56,863 nucleotides of DNA, taken from NCBI GenBank assembly GCA_964489425.1, contig CAZAYP010000018.1, positions 19,433 through 76,295 on the forward strand, in the 5' to 3' direction. Positions 15,949 to 24,751 of the stretch are shown here, piece by piece; positions within the stretch are counted from its first letter, which is position 1; every line of letters begins with the position of its first letter. Both the position numbers and the translations under genes were made by a program. Under the pieces are notes generated by a model. The model was not told the origin of the DNA. It saw only the letters and a list, made by a program, of their open reading frames with translations, and did not search any database. Source of the DNA: CAZAYP01 sp964489425 [NCBI: uncultured Verrucomicrobiota bacterium] (lineage in GTDB: Bacteria; Verrucomicrobiota; Kiritimatiellia; RZYC01).

Positions 15949-17661
15949 TTAATTCCCCACGTTGGAAGGATCGGCGGCCGGAGCGGCGGACGGCACCAGG
16001 TCCAGTTGGCTGGCAAGCGATGGCGGGCCGGCCGGCGACGGGCCGGCGGCGGGCAGCGCCGCGTCCAGGGCCTGCAGCTCGCCCGCCAGCGGGTCGCCCG
16101 GGATCAGCAGGGCCTGGGTCTGCCGGATCAGGTCGCGGGCCGCGGTATAGTTCCCGGTACGGAACTGGACATAAGCGGTCTGGTACCCGGTCCGCGCCTG
16201 GGTGGCGATGTCCGCGGCCAGCCCGGCCAGGCGCGCGGCCCCGGCCGGCGTGGGCGCGACAAACTCCACCTGCATCAGTAGGCCGCGGGCCGCGGCCCGG
16301 GCCTGCCACGCCGCGGCCGGGTTGCCGGCCGCATCTGCGGCGGCGCCCGCGGCGAGTTGCGCCTGGGCCTGGCGGGCCAGGTCGGCGGCCTGCGGCGCCA
16401 GCCGGGCGCGCAGATCGGCCAGGCTGGCGCTCACGTAACCGTTGAACCCGGCGCACGAGGCCAGCGCGACATTGGTCAGCAGCGGCGGCCCCAGGCTGAT
16501 CACGGCGGCGCACAGTTCCTGGGTAACGGCCGCCTGGAACGATTGCGCCAAGAGCACGGCCTGGCGGCAACTACCCAGGCGGTCCTGCCACACCGCGGCC
16601 AGGCCGGTCACCTGCTGCAGGGTGTCCAGCCCCGCCAGGGCGGACGGCCAGTCCAAGGCATTGGCCTTGTCCAGCACGGCCTGGTAGCCGGCCTGGAATC
16701 CGAGAACCTGGTCGATGAACCGCAGGCGCGCCAGGCGGTCCGCATCGCGCAGGATGCGGACCGGGACCAGCAGGGCACGGGCTTCCTCGAACCGGCCCTG
16801 GTCGATCAGCAGGCCGGCCTGGTCGTAGGCTTGCTGGCCGGCCAACAGGTCCTCGAACTCCTGGACCTCGGTGGCGTTGGAGTTGATGACCATCATGTTG
16901 GCCACCATCTGGCCGGCGTTGGCGTAATCGCTATTGGCCAGGTAATCGTAGGCCCGGCGCAACATGAAGGGCAGGTTCTTGTCACAGATCATGTCGAGGT
17001 ACTCGCGGCTGCTGGACGGGCCGCCCATGGCCAGCGACTGGTTGAACAGGCGGGCGGCCCCGACCACGTCGCCGTTGAAAAAGGCGAGGGTCCCCTGCTG
17101 CGCGAGGCTCAAGGCCTGGTTTTTCAGCGCAATGCTCGCCTGCTCCGGCGTCAGGGTTGGCGTGGGGGCCGGCGTGGCGGCGGCGGGCGCGGCCGGGCCG
17201 GGCGCCGGCGCGGCGCGGGCCGCGCGCATCTTCAGGACGCCGAAACCGAGCGCCATCAGGACCAACAGCATCAGGATCAGCAACAGCCGCAACCGCATCA
17301 AAGCGCGGGTATTTCGGGGCGGCGCCGGGGCGGCGGCGGCCGCGGAACCCGCCGGCGCGGGGTCCCACTCCACGGCCAGTGTGTAGCCCGGCAGGCTGAC
17401 ATGATCCGCGGGCTTGATCTGGGTTTTCTCGCGCACCCGGCGATCGTTCACGTAAGTGCCGTTGATGCTTTCAAGGTCCTCGATAAACAGTGTGCCGGGC
17501 ACCCAGGTCAACAGGCTATGGTGCGGGGAGATCAGCGGGTCATTGAGCACGAGGTCGCAGTCCGGCGCCCGCCCGATGCGCAGGGTCGTGGGGGCGTCCG
17601 CGGTCCACTCATGCGCGCCGGCCGCAGTGCCCGAACTTTTCTGGGTAAGGATGATTTTCAT
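15949..17661 (-). CDS. FHA-domain membrane protein with periplasmic TPR-like region
   Basis: A 570-residue protein. A cytoplasmic FHA domain (about 25-90) shows the phosphothreonine-binding signature: LRIGR at 27-31, SPHHSLL at 45-51 and NGTYVN at 67-72. An Ala/Pro-rich linker leads to one transmembrane segment at about 124-143. The remainder is helical with TPR-like units (ALSLAQQGTLAFFNGDVVGA, AYDQAGLLIDQGRFEEARAL). FHA-TM-periplasmic topology is also known for YscD-type proteins of type III secretion. In this locus it probably couples phosphorylation signals or cytoplasmic ATPase to the envelope part of the pilus machine. It is tightly linked to the second ATPase downstream. Confidence 0.8.
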   Translation of the reverse strand: MKIILTQKSSGTAAGAHEWTADAPTTLRIGRAPDCDLVLNDPLISPHHSLLTWVPGTLFIEDLESINGTYVNDRRVREKTQIKPADHVSLPGYTLAVEWDPAPAGSAAAAAPAPPRNTRALMRLRLLLILMLLVLMALGFGVLKMRAARAAPAPGPAAPAAATPAPTPTLTPEQASIALKNQALSLAQQGTLAFFNGDVVGAARLFNQSLAMGGPSSSREYLDMICDKNLPFMLRRAYDYLANSDYANAGQMVANMMVINSNATEVQEFEDLLAGQQAYDQAGLLIDQGRFEEARALLVPVRILRDADRLARLRFIDQVLGFQAGYQAVLDKANALDWPSALAGLDTLQQVTGLAAVWQDRLGSCRQAVLLAQSFQAAVTQELCAAVISLGPPLLTNVALASCAGFNGYVSASLADLRARLAPQAADLARQAQAQLAAGAAADAAGNPAAAWQARAAARGLLMQVEFVAPTPAGAARLAGLAADIATQARTGYQTAYVQFRTGNYTAARDLIRQTQALLIPGDPLAGELQALDAALPAAGPSPAGPPSLASQLDLVPSAAPAADPSNVGN

Positions 17662-17670
17662 GGGGCTCGA

Positions 17671-18642
17671 TCAGTCGTTGAAGGGCAGCTGGTACGCCTG
17701 GGCCAGGGCGGCCTGGGCGTAACGGTTGGGTGGCGAAGGGCGCGGATACAGCTTGAGGATGTCCTGGGCTGCGGCGACGGCTTCCTGCTGGCGCTGCAAC
17801 CCGAGGTTGCGCTCCAGCTTGAAGCGGCAGATCTGGTAGGCGTCGAAGGTGAAGGTGTTGGCCAGATCCAGCCAGGGCATCGCCTCGCGGTACAGCGCCG
17901 GGTGCGGGTGCTGGTCGTACAGCGCCAGCAGGATCCCGCGGAACGTCTGGGCTGAATTATTGTAGTTGGCGATGCTCACATCCCGCGTCTGCAGCAGGGT
18001 TTTGCCATACGCCAAGGCGTCGTCCAGCTCGTTGGTGGCCGGCAAGGTGGTAATCTTGTAGTAATCCTGGATGTCCTGCACCGACAGTCGCGGCTGGGGC
18101 GCCACGGCCACGCTCTGGCGGATCTGATCCATCACCTGGACGCTGCGCGGATCCTGCCAGTTGGCGTGGAAGGTGAAGAAATACACCTCGTACTGGTTGA
18201 AGATCACGAAACCGCGGACGATCTCCTGGCCCACGGCCGCCTCGAACTGGAGCGCGGGACAGGCGGCGATCTCGATCGGTTGGTTGGTCAGGATCACGTA
18301 GTCCGCGTCCACGTTGTGCACGATCTGGGCAAAGAACTCGAGGTTATGCTGCAAATCGCCAAAGAGTATGTCGTAGACCACCGCGCCCGCGTACGCCAGG
18401 CGCATGTTTCCATCCGGCGCAGCCAAGTTCGCGGTGACCACGTTGTTGGGCAGGGGGAGTTCCTGCCAGTCGCCCGGGTAGGCGAAGGTGAGATGCACGC
18501 TGGCGTCCTGGTACACGCGGGTGGCGGGCGGGCGGCCGTGGCAGCCCGCCGCCCAGGCCATGGCCAGGGCCAGCAGGAGCGCGCCGGCCCGCCGGTCAAG
18601 CCAGGTCGAGTTCATCGCCCGGGCCCAGTGCGAGTCGTTCAC
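17671..18642 (-). CDS. Lipoprotein with PsbP/Mog1-like and helical repeat regions; possible TadD analogue
   Basis: A 323-residue lipoprotein starting at a GTG (18642) with AGGAGG 5 nt upstream. The lipobox is LAMAWAAGC, with the modified Cys near residue 34. Residues 40-175 (ASVHLTFAYPGDWQELPLPN...) look like the Mog1/PsbP-like fold often seen in small bacterial lipoproteins. Residues 195-320 are helical and TPR-like (EAVAAAQDILKLYPRPSPPN). Tad systems normally include a TPR lipoprotein, TadD, and this is the best candidate here, though the match is only in general form. Its start lies inside the preceding DUF192 gene (47-nt overlap). Confidence 0.65.
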   Translation of the reverse strand: MNDSHWARAMNSTWLDRRAGALLLALAMAWAAGCHGRPPATRVYQDASVHLTFAYPGDWQELPLPNNVVTANLAAPDGNMRLAYAGAVVYDILFGDLQHNLEFFAQIVHNVDADYVILTNQPIEIAACPALQFEAAVGQEIVRGFVIFNQYEVYFFTFHANWQDPRSVQVMDQIRQSVAVAPQPRLSVQDIQDYYKITTLPATNELDDALAYGKTLLQTRDVSIANYNNSAQTFRGILLALYDQHPHPALYREAMPWLDLANTFTFDAYQICRFKLERNLGLQRQQEAVAAAQDILKLYPRPSPPNRYAQAALAQAYQLPFND

Positions 18643-18949
18643 TTTCGCCTCCTCTCATCTCCAGGGTGTGCGCGCCGTCGAGCGATCGACAGGCGGCGGC
18701 GCCCCAGGGGGGCACGCGCAGCCGCCGGTCCACCACCCGGTAGGCGCGGTCAAGAAACAGCACATCGATCGGGTAACTCATGAAAAACGTGTGCACCGCC
18801 CGGCAGTCGGGAAACAGCAGGCCGTGGCCGGGCAGCGGGGCCGGCTGGCCGATCAGGCCGCGCAGGCGCACGCCGAACGTGTCCGCCACCGCCACGGTCA
18901 GCAGTGGCTCGGGCGCGCCGCGGCGGCGCATCTGGCGGGGCAGGCTCAT
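18596..18949 (-). CDS. DUF192-family protein
   Basis: A 117-residue protein whose ATG overlaps the stop of the TadC gene as ATGA. The core motif AVHTFFMSYPIDVLFLDRAYRV and the ending ALGPGDELDL are diagnostic of DUF192 (PF02643), a small all-beta family of unknown function. Many family members have a signal peptide; this one does not. Its place inside a Tad operon, joined by overlaps on both sides, suggests a link to pilus assembly or envelope targeting, which is inference. Confidence 0.85.
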   Translation of the reverse strand: MSLPRQMRRRGAPEPLLTVAVADTFGVRLRGLIGQPAPLPGHGLLFPDCRAVHTFFMSYPIDVLFLDRAYRVVDRRLRVPPWGAAACRSLDGAHTLEMRGGESERLALGPGDELDLA

Positions 18950-19839
18950 TGCATTTGGAAATACTGGATCATGCTCGGGCCAATCAGGATGATCATCACC
19001 GCCGGGAAAATGCAGCCCAGCAAGGGCAGCATCATCTTGACCGGCGACTCCATGGCGGCTTTCTCCACCAACTGGGCACGGTGCTCGCGAAACTCGCGCG
19101 CCTGGATGCGCAGCAGCGGGGCCAGCTCCGTGCCCAGGCGCTCGGCCTGGACGATCATGTTGATCACCTGGGTGATCGTCGGCACGTTGATGCGCGAAGC
19201 CATGGCGTTGAGGGCGTCGGCGCGGCGCGCGCCCAGGCGGATCTCGTTGAGCAACTGCATCAACTCCTCGACCAGCGGGCTGAGCGGCGAGTACGAGATG
19301 ATGCGGCTGATGGCCTGGGCCATGTCCATGCCGGACTCCATCGAGAGGGTCAGCAGGTCCAGGAAATACGGCCACTCGCGCAGGATCTGCAGGCGGCGGG
19401 CGTTGATCGCGCTGTCGATCGGCAGCACCGGCAGGATCGCCCCCAGGCCGGCGAGGATGATGATGAACACCATCCCGCCCAGGAGCTTGCCCTTGAGCAT
19501 GGCGTGGAAGACAACGATGAGCGCCACGCCCAGCAGGCTCATGCCCACCGCGAGGATCTCCTGCAGGGCCACCAGCTCCTGCGCGGTGAACGGCACGGCG
19601 ATCCCCGCGTTGCGCGCCTTGTCCTGCAGGTTGCGGAAGTACTCGTTGTCGTCGGTGAGCCAGCGCCGGTTGAGGCGCACGACGTACTGCAGGAAGGGCG
19701 TCACTGCCAGCAGCAGGCCGGTGCGCCGCCGGCGGTAGTGCTGCAGGGCCAGCTGGTAGCGGTTCATCCGCGCCTGCAGCACCGCGTAGGTGAGCAGCGC
19801 CACGCTGACGAAGACAAAAAGATAGGCGGAGATGTTCAT
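18946..19839 (-). CDS. tadC: TadC, inner-membrane platform protein
   Basis: A 297-residue GspF-domain protein of the Tad platform. It has one N-terminal transmembrane helix (ISAYLFVFVSVALLTYAVLQ), a pair around 100-150 and one at the C-terminus. The helical cytoplasmic GspF domain includes WPYFLDLLTLSMESGMDMAQA and the usual RLGTELAPLLRIQAREFREH. With TadB it forms the platform on which the ATPase acts to polymerise pilin. TadB ends 2 nt upstream, and the DUF192 start overlaps its stop. Confidence 0.92.
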   Translation of the reverse strand: MNISAYLFVFVSVALLTYAVLQARMNRYQLALQHYRRRRTGLLLAVTPFLQYVVRLNRRWLTDDNEYFRNLQDKARNAGIAVPFTAQELVALQEILAVGMSLLGVALIVVFHAMLKGKLLGGMVFIIILAGLGAILPVLPIDSAINARRLQILREWPYFLDLLTLSMESGMDMAQAISRIISYSPLSPLVEELMQLLNEIRLGARRADALNAMASRINVPTITQVINMIVQAERLGTELAPLLRIQAREFREHRAQLVEKAAMESPVKMMLPLLGCIFPAVMIILIGPSMIQYFQMQ

Positions 19840-19841
19840 GG

Positions 19842-20717
19842 CTAAAACTTGATCGAAATGATCCTCCGGATCAGGTAGTAGCCGATGATGTCGAGGATCG
19901 CGGCGCCCGCCAGCATGATCCAGCCGGGCAGGGTCGTGTACATCAGGCGCATCAGGTCGGGATTCACGAAGTGCACCATCAGCCCCAGCCCCACGGGCAC
20001 CAGGCCCACGATCAGCGCCTGCAGCCGGCCCTGGCTGGTCAGCGACTTGATCTTGCCCTCGATCCGGTTACGCTCGCGGATGGTTTCGAGGATCTGCTTG
20101 AACACCACCGGCAGGTCGCCGCCGGTGCTCATGGTCAGGCGCACGGCATTGACCATCAACTGCAGGTCCTCGTCGTGGAGGCGCTTGGCCATGTTGCTGA
20201 GCGCATCGTCCAGGCTGACGCCCAGCTGCACCTCGCGGTAGGTGAGGCTGAACTCCTGGCCCGCGGGCTTGGGCAGGTCCCGGGCGGCCAGCTCCAAGGC
20301 CTGGCGGAAGGAGAGGCCGCTGCGCAGGCCGTTGCTCATGGTGTTCATCGCGTCGGGCAACTGCCGGTTGATGGCCTTGCGGCGCTGGTTGTACAGCACG
20401 TGCAGCACCAGGTCCGGCACGAACAGGCCCGCGGCCAGGCCCACCCCGCCCAGCACGTAGCGCACCGCGTGCGGCCCCTTGAGGCCCAGGGTGAACAGGA
20501 CCAGGCCGCCCAGGAAGGCGGAGATCAGCTTCAGGGTCAGGATGCGCTCCGGCGGCAGGAACACCGACATCTCGTCCAGCACCCCGCGGGTACGGTCGAG
20601 GTAGGCCTCCTCGTAGTTGCTGAACCCGCTGACCAGCGAGGTGCCGGCCAGGTAGGCCAGCAGCGCGATCGAGGCGAAGGTGCAGCCGACGATGAGGGTG
20701 AACAGGAGCGGGTCCAT
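19842..20717 (-). CDS. tadB: TadB, inner-membrane platform protein
   Basis: A 291-residue GspF-domain protein. It has an N-terminal transmembrane helix, a central pair (LISAFLGGLVLFTLGLKG; YVLGGVGLAAGLFVPDLVLH), the GspF domain (LPDAMNTMSNGLRSGLSFRQ... STGGDLPVVFKQILETIRER) and two C-terminal helices. This is the usual TadB layout. Three nucleotides separate it from the ATPase gene upstream and two from tadC downstream, so all three are expected to be made together. Confidence 0.92.
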   Translation of the reverse strand: MDPLLFTLIVGCTFASIALLAYLAGTSLVSGFSNYEEAYLDRTRGVLDEMSVFLPPERILTLKLISAFLGGLVLFTLGLKGPHAVRYVLGGVGLAAGLFVPDLVLHVLYNQRRKAINRQLPDAMNTMSNGLRSGLSFRQALELAARDLPKPAGQEFSLTYREVQLGVSLDDALSNMAKRLHDEDLQLMVNAVRLTMSTGGDLPVVFKQILETIRERNRIEGKIKSLTSQGRLQALIVGLVPVGLGLMVHFVNPDLMRLMYTTLPGWIMLAGAAILDIIGYYLIRRIISIKF

Positions 20718-20720
20718 GGG

Positions 20721-22337
20721 CTACTCGTTGATCACGAACATGGACATGTCCACATCGATGCCGCGCTGGCGCAGGTCGGCGACGAACATCGGGATCGTGC
20801 CGGTGGGCATGAACTGGCCCTGGATGCGCCCCTGGGCATCCAGCCCGGTCTGGCGGAACGTGAAGATCTCCTGCAACTCGATCTCGTTCTCCTCCGGCAG
20901 GTTCAGCTCGGCGATGCTGACGATCTTGCGCGCGCCGTCGCTGAGCCGGGTCTGCTGGCAGATCAGGTGCACGGCCGAAGCGATCTGGGCGCGGATGGCA
21001 TCGACCGGCAGCTCCATGCCGGACATCAGCACCATGGTCACCAGGCGGCCGATCACGTCGTGCGGGGTGTTGGCATGGATCGTGGTCAGCGACCCGTCGT
21101 GGCCCGTGTTCATGGCCTGCAACATGTCGAGGGTCTCCCCGCCGCGGCATTCCCCAACGATGATCCGGTCCGGCCGCATGCGCAGCGCGTTGCGCACCAG
21201 GGTGCGGATGGAGATCTCGCCCTTGCCCTCGATGTTGGGCGGCCGCGTCTCCAGCCGGATCACGTGGTCCTGCTCCAGCCGCAACTCGGCCGAGTCCTCG
21301 ATGGTCACGATGCGCTCGCGCGGCGAGATGAACGAGGAGACCACGTTGAGCAGCGTGGTCTTGCCCGACCCCGTGCCCCCGGAGATGATGATGTTGCGGC
21401 GCTGCGCCACCGCGATCTTGAGGAAGGCCGCCATCTGCGGCGACAGCGAACCGAACCCGATCAGGTCGTCCACGCCCAGCGGCTTCTCGGGAAACTTGCG
21501 GATGTTGAGCGAGGGGCCGTCGATGGCGATCGGCGGGATGACCGCGTTCACCCGCGAGCCGTTGGGCAGGCGCGCGTCCACGATGGGCGAGCTCTCGTCG
21601 ATGCGCCGGCCCAGCGGCCCGACGATGCGCTCGATGATCGTCACGATCTGGCTGCTGCTGGCAAAGTGACGGTCGGTGAGCGCCAGCTTGCCGGCGCGCT
21701 CGACGTAGATCTTGTTGCCGCCGCCGACCATGATTTCGGTGACCTGCGCGTCGCGCAGAAAGTCATCCAGCGGGCCGAACCCCAGCACGTCGTCGAGGAT
21801 CTCGCGGTAGAGCTGGTCGCGCGGGTAGTTGAGCGCCTGGATCTCGACCGCGAACTCCTTCATGATCTCCTGGATCATCTCGGAGGCGCGCTCGCGCAGC
21901 TCGGCGGTCTCGGAGGCGTTGCTCTTCTGGTCCAGGCCCTTGAGGTCCATGCGGTCCAGGAGCACCTTGTGGATCTCCTGCTTGAGGCGCTCCTTGGGGG
22001 CGGTCTCCGCGGCGGCCTTGAACGCCTCCTCCGCCACGGCCGCGGCCCCGCTCTGGAAGGTAAACGACCAGTCGCCGAGGCGGATCGCCTGGCCATTCTC
22101 GAGGATCTGCTCCTTGTCGAACGTCCGCACGCCGTTGACGAACACCTCGTGGCGCCGCGAGATGGTCTGCAGGTACATGCGCCCGCGCACGTTCATGATC
22201 CGGCAGTGCGCCGACGCCACGCCCTTGGCCACGATGCGGATGTCCGCGGTGGGCGCGCGGCCCACCACGGCGAACTCGTTGTTCTTGAGGAACCCGAGGT
22301 CGGTGACCGTGCCGTCCTGGTGGATGAGGGTGGCCAT
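20721..22337 (-). CDS. tadA: TadA/CpaF-type pilus ATPase with N-terminal FHA domain
   Basis: A 538-residue secretion ATPase. Residues 1-95 are an FHA-like domain (FAVVGRAPTADIRIVAKGV, SAHCRIM, VFVNGVR), followed by a helical linker. The CpaF-type core has Walker A GGTGSGKT (320-327), Walker B RIIVGE (Glu396) and His box LTTIHANT. FHA domains bind phosphothreonine, so activity may be tuned by a Ser/Thr kinase. FHA-CpaF fusions exist elsewhere, but here a second ATPase (14848) has a separate FHA protein next to it. It lies between the secretin gene (7-nt gap) and tadB. Confidence 0.93.
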   Translation of the reverse strand: MATLIHQDGTVTDLGFLKNNEFAVVGRAPTADIRIVAKGVASAHCRIMNVRGRMYLQTISRRHEVFVNGVRTFDKEQILENGQAIRLGDWSFTFQSGAAAVAEEAFKAAAETAPKERLKQEIHKVLLDRMDLKGLDQKSNASETAELRERASEMIQEIMKEFAVEIQALNYPRDQLYREILDDVLGFGPLDDFLRDAQVTEIMVGGGNKIYVERAGKLALTDRHFASSSQIVTIIERIVGPLGRRIDESSPIVDARLPNGSRVNAVIPPIAIDGPSLNIRKFPEKPLGVDDLIGFGSLSPQMAAFLKIAVAQRRNIIISGGTGSGKTTLLNVVSSFISPRERIVTIEDSAELRLEQDHVIRLETRPPNIEGKGEISIRTLVRNALRMRPDRIIVGECRGGETLDMLQAMNTGHDGSLTTIHANTPHDVIGRLVTMVLMSGMELPVDAIRAQIASAVHLICQQTRLSDGARKIVSIAELNLPEENEIELQEIFTFRQTGLDAQGRIQGQFMPTGTIPMFVADLRQRGIDVDMSMFVINE

Positions 22338-22344
22338 GCGGCAC

Positions 22345-23874
22345 TTAGGGGTTGGCGGGGGTGCGGTTGTTGAGCTGCTGCAGCACGGCGTCCATCCGCT
22401 CGAGCATGTTGGTGCCGCCGGCCAGCGGGTCCACCCCGACCGCGGGCAGGTTCAGCACCCGGGGGGTGATGATCGCCAGCACCTCGGTGTCGCTGTCGTC
22501 GCGCGAGCGGTTGTTGAAGAGCAGCTTGATCAACGGGATGTCGCCAAGGATCGGCGTGCCGGCGTTGAGATAGTTGCGCAGGGTCTGCGCGAAGCCGGAG
22601 AGGATGATGCTCTGCCCCAGCCGGCAGGACACCGTGTTGGCGATCGAAAACTTGTCCACCGACAGATCGGCCGAGCCCGAGCTCTGGGTGGGAATCGAGA
22701 ACTCCATGCTGACCACGCTGAGGATCTCGTCGCCGTTCTTGAACGTGGGCGTCACGGCCAGGATCATGCCGTAGTCCACGCTGCGCATCTCCGCGGCCAT
22801 GGCGCCGGCGATCTTGTAGTAGAGCGTGCCGCCGGACTGGAACGTCCCCTTTTCGCCGCTCTTGGTGACGATGTGCGGCCGGGCCAGCACCGACCCGTCG
22901 CCCTCGCTCAGGATGTAGTTGATCGTGGGCGTGAGTTGCAGGGTCCAGTTCACGCCGATATCCATGGTGCTCCAGACATCGTTGACTTTCGCCTTGCTGC
23001 CCGAGAGGTTGATCTGCGGCTGGAACCCCTGGTCGTCGCCGTTGAACAGGTTGATGCCCACGTTGGCGCCGTCCGAGCGGGTGACCTTGATGAAGATGAT
23101 GTCCATGTCGATCATCAGTTCGCGGACGGACAGCAGGTCCACGACGGTGGTGACCTGGGTCTTGACCAGGTTGAGCAGTTGATCCTTCTCCGCCGGGTTG
23201 CTCACGAAGCCTGTCAGGTACGCGGTGCCGCCGACAATCTGAACGTTGATCGTGTCCAGCCCGGACATCTTCTTGATGAACTGCTCCACCAGCACATTCT
23301 CCGGCCCGCGGTCGAGCACGGTCAGGTTGAGGATCGCTTCCTCGCCGTACGGCTTGGCCACGGCCGCGATCCGGTCGGCGTCCTCCTTGGTCAGGAGGCG
23401 GCCGTCGAGCACCACGCGCCCGCCGACCGACGTGATGCTGAGGTTGTGGATCCCGCCCAGCAGCGCCTGCAGGTCGCGGGCCAGGTTGTTGAGCGGCGGC
23501 ACCACCTGCACGCTGACCGTCTGGCGCTGGCGGGTGTCGGTCCAGAACACGATCTCCGTGGCGCCCAGCGCCATGCCGGTGACGAGGATCTCGTCGTCGT
23601 CCAGCACGCGCACGTCCACCACGCCCTTGGACCCGATGGACACGCGGTTGGAGTTATATACATTGAGCACCTTCTGGTCGCCGATCTGCAGGGTCAGGGA
23701 CTGGGCCAGCACCGCGTCCGCGGCGATCGGTTCCAGCCCGGCCGGGGCCGGCGTGGGAACGGGCGCCGCGAGCGGCGTGGCCGGCGGGTCCGCCGGCGGC
23801 GCGTCCTGCGCGCCGCCCATGCCGCTGGCCCACAACCCGCACAACACGCACAACAGGATGAATGGCTTGTTCAT
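22345..23874 (-). CDS. rcpA: RcpA/CpaC-type outer-membrane secretin
   Basis: A 509-residue secretin that forms the outer-membrane channel for the Flp pilus. The signal peptide is MNKPFILLCVLCGLWASGMGG, followed by a Pro/Ala linker. The pilus-formation N-domain covers about 55-130 (LTLQIGDQKVLNVYNSNRVS), then BON-like subdomains. The secretin domain lies at about 320-480, with SVLARPHIVTKSGEKGTFQS, GMILAVTPTF and the final ILGDIPLIKLLFNNRSR, the normal end of the secretin barrel. The length is normal for the family. It lies 4 nt after cpaB. Confidence 0.93.
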   Translation of the reverse strand: MNKPFILLCVLCGLWASGMGGAQDAPPADPPATPLAAPVPTPAPAGLEPIAADAVLAQSLTLQIGDQKVLNVYNSNRVSIGSKGVVDVRVLDDDEILVTGMALGATEIVFWTDTRQRQTVSVQVVPPLNNLARDLQALLGGIHNLSITSVGGRVVLDGRLLTKEDADRIAAVAKPYGEEAILNLTVLDRGPENVLVEQFIKKMSGLDTINVQIVGGTAYLTGFVSNPAEKDQLLNLVKTQVTTVVDLLSVRELMIDMDIIFIKVTRSDGANVGINLFNGDDQGFQPQINLSGSKAKVNDVWSTMDIGVNWTLQLTPTINYILSEGDGSVLARPHIVTKSGEKGTFQSGGTLYYKIAGAMAAEMRSVDYGMILAVTPTFKNGDEILSVVSMEFSIPTQSSGSADLSVDKFSIANTVSCRLGQSIILSGFAQTLRNYLNAGTPILGDIPLIKLLFNNRSRDDSDTEVLAIITPRVLNLPAVGVDPLAGGTNMLERMDAVLQQLNNRTPANP

Positions 23875-23878
23875 GGCG

Positions 23879-24751
23879 TCAGTTCATGATTTGGAGGGTG
23901 GTGGCACCGGTGCCGCTGTTGTCGAGGATCATCCGCAGGACCGCCGGCCCGGTCACCAAGCCGGGGTTCTGCTCCTCCTGCACGTCGCCCGCGCGCCGCA
24001 GCAGCAGGCTCATCTTGCCGTGGTCCTGGCAGAAGGTCAGCATCCGTGCCTGCTCGGGCGTCACCATCAGGGTGACGGTGTCGTAGGTGGCCTGGGTGGT
24101 GTCCGCCCCGACGCCGGACGAGTCGGAGTCGGCGCTGCCGGTGCCCAGGACGAGCACATTCTGGAACAGGACCGCAGTGGCGTCGTTGGGGCTGGACGAT
24201 TCGCGGGCCATGGCCTTGAGCACGTAATCCTTGAGCGCCGCCACGTCCGTGGGCGCGCTGGACACATCGGCGCTCTGGGACGGGTTCTGGAACTGGGCCA
24301 TGTCGAAGGTGTACAGCACATCCACCCGCTGGCTGGCGCGCAACGCCCCGGCCACGCCGGTTTCGTCGGTCACCGGCATGACAAACGTGGTCATGCCCGG
24401 CTGCAGCATTTCGGCCATGCCGACCTCAGCGACGTCGGCCATCTCCAGGTCCGACCACAGGATCGGCTTGCCTTTTTCCAGGTTGTACTTGGCGAGCGCG
24501 CCCACGGTGCTGGGCGCCGCGTCGGGCGTGATCGCGCGCGTGGCCACGTATTTCGCGGGGTACTGCCGGAAAGCCACGTTCTGCGCGGTGAGCGTCGTGC
24601 CCTCTTCCAGGTTGTCCGCCGCCACCAGCACGGTGACCATGTTCATGCCCTGGTACACGTCGGCGTGCATCTTCTGCACATACTTGTACACCAGGAATAC
24701 GGCCAGCAGGCCCAGGATCACGGCAATCAGCAAAGCAAGGTTGCGACTCAT
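23879..24751 (-). CDS. cpaB: CpaB/RcpC-like periplasmic pilus assembly protein
   Basis: A 290-residue protein. The ATG at 24751 is chosen because it overlaps the upstream stop as ATGA and starts a single transmembrane helix (MSRNLALLIAVILGLLAVFL); the longer open frame upstream encodes low-complexity Pro/Arg sequence in another gene's shadow. A SAF domain follows at about 33-100 (VTVLVAADNLEEGTTLTAQN), then the RcpC/CpaB domain (MTTFVMPVTDETGVAGALRA, QRVDVLYTFD, VTLMVTPEQARMLTF). CpaB supports the secretin and may contact peptidoglycan. Confidence 0.9.
   Translation of the reverse strand: MSRNLALLIAVILGLLAVFLVYKYVQKMHADVYQGMNMVTVLVAADNLEEGTTLTAQNVAFRQYPAKYVATRAITPDAAPSTVGALAKYNLEKGKPILWSDLEMADVAEVGMAEMLQPGMTTFVMPVTDETGVAGALRASQRVDVLYTFDMAQFQNPSQSADVSSAPTDVAALKDYVLKAMARESSSPNDATAVLFQNVLVLGTGSADSDSSGVGADTTQATYDTVTLMVTPEQARMLTFCQDHGKMSLLLRRAGDVQEEQNPGLVTGPAVLRMILDNSGTGATTLQIMN

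Noticed and set aside
19971-22373. 800-codon plus-strand open frame opposite tadA/tadB
   Set aside because: It is antisense to well-conserved tad genes, its sequence is His/Gln/Ala-rich low complexity, and it has no ribosome binding site; a by-product of high GC.
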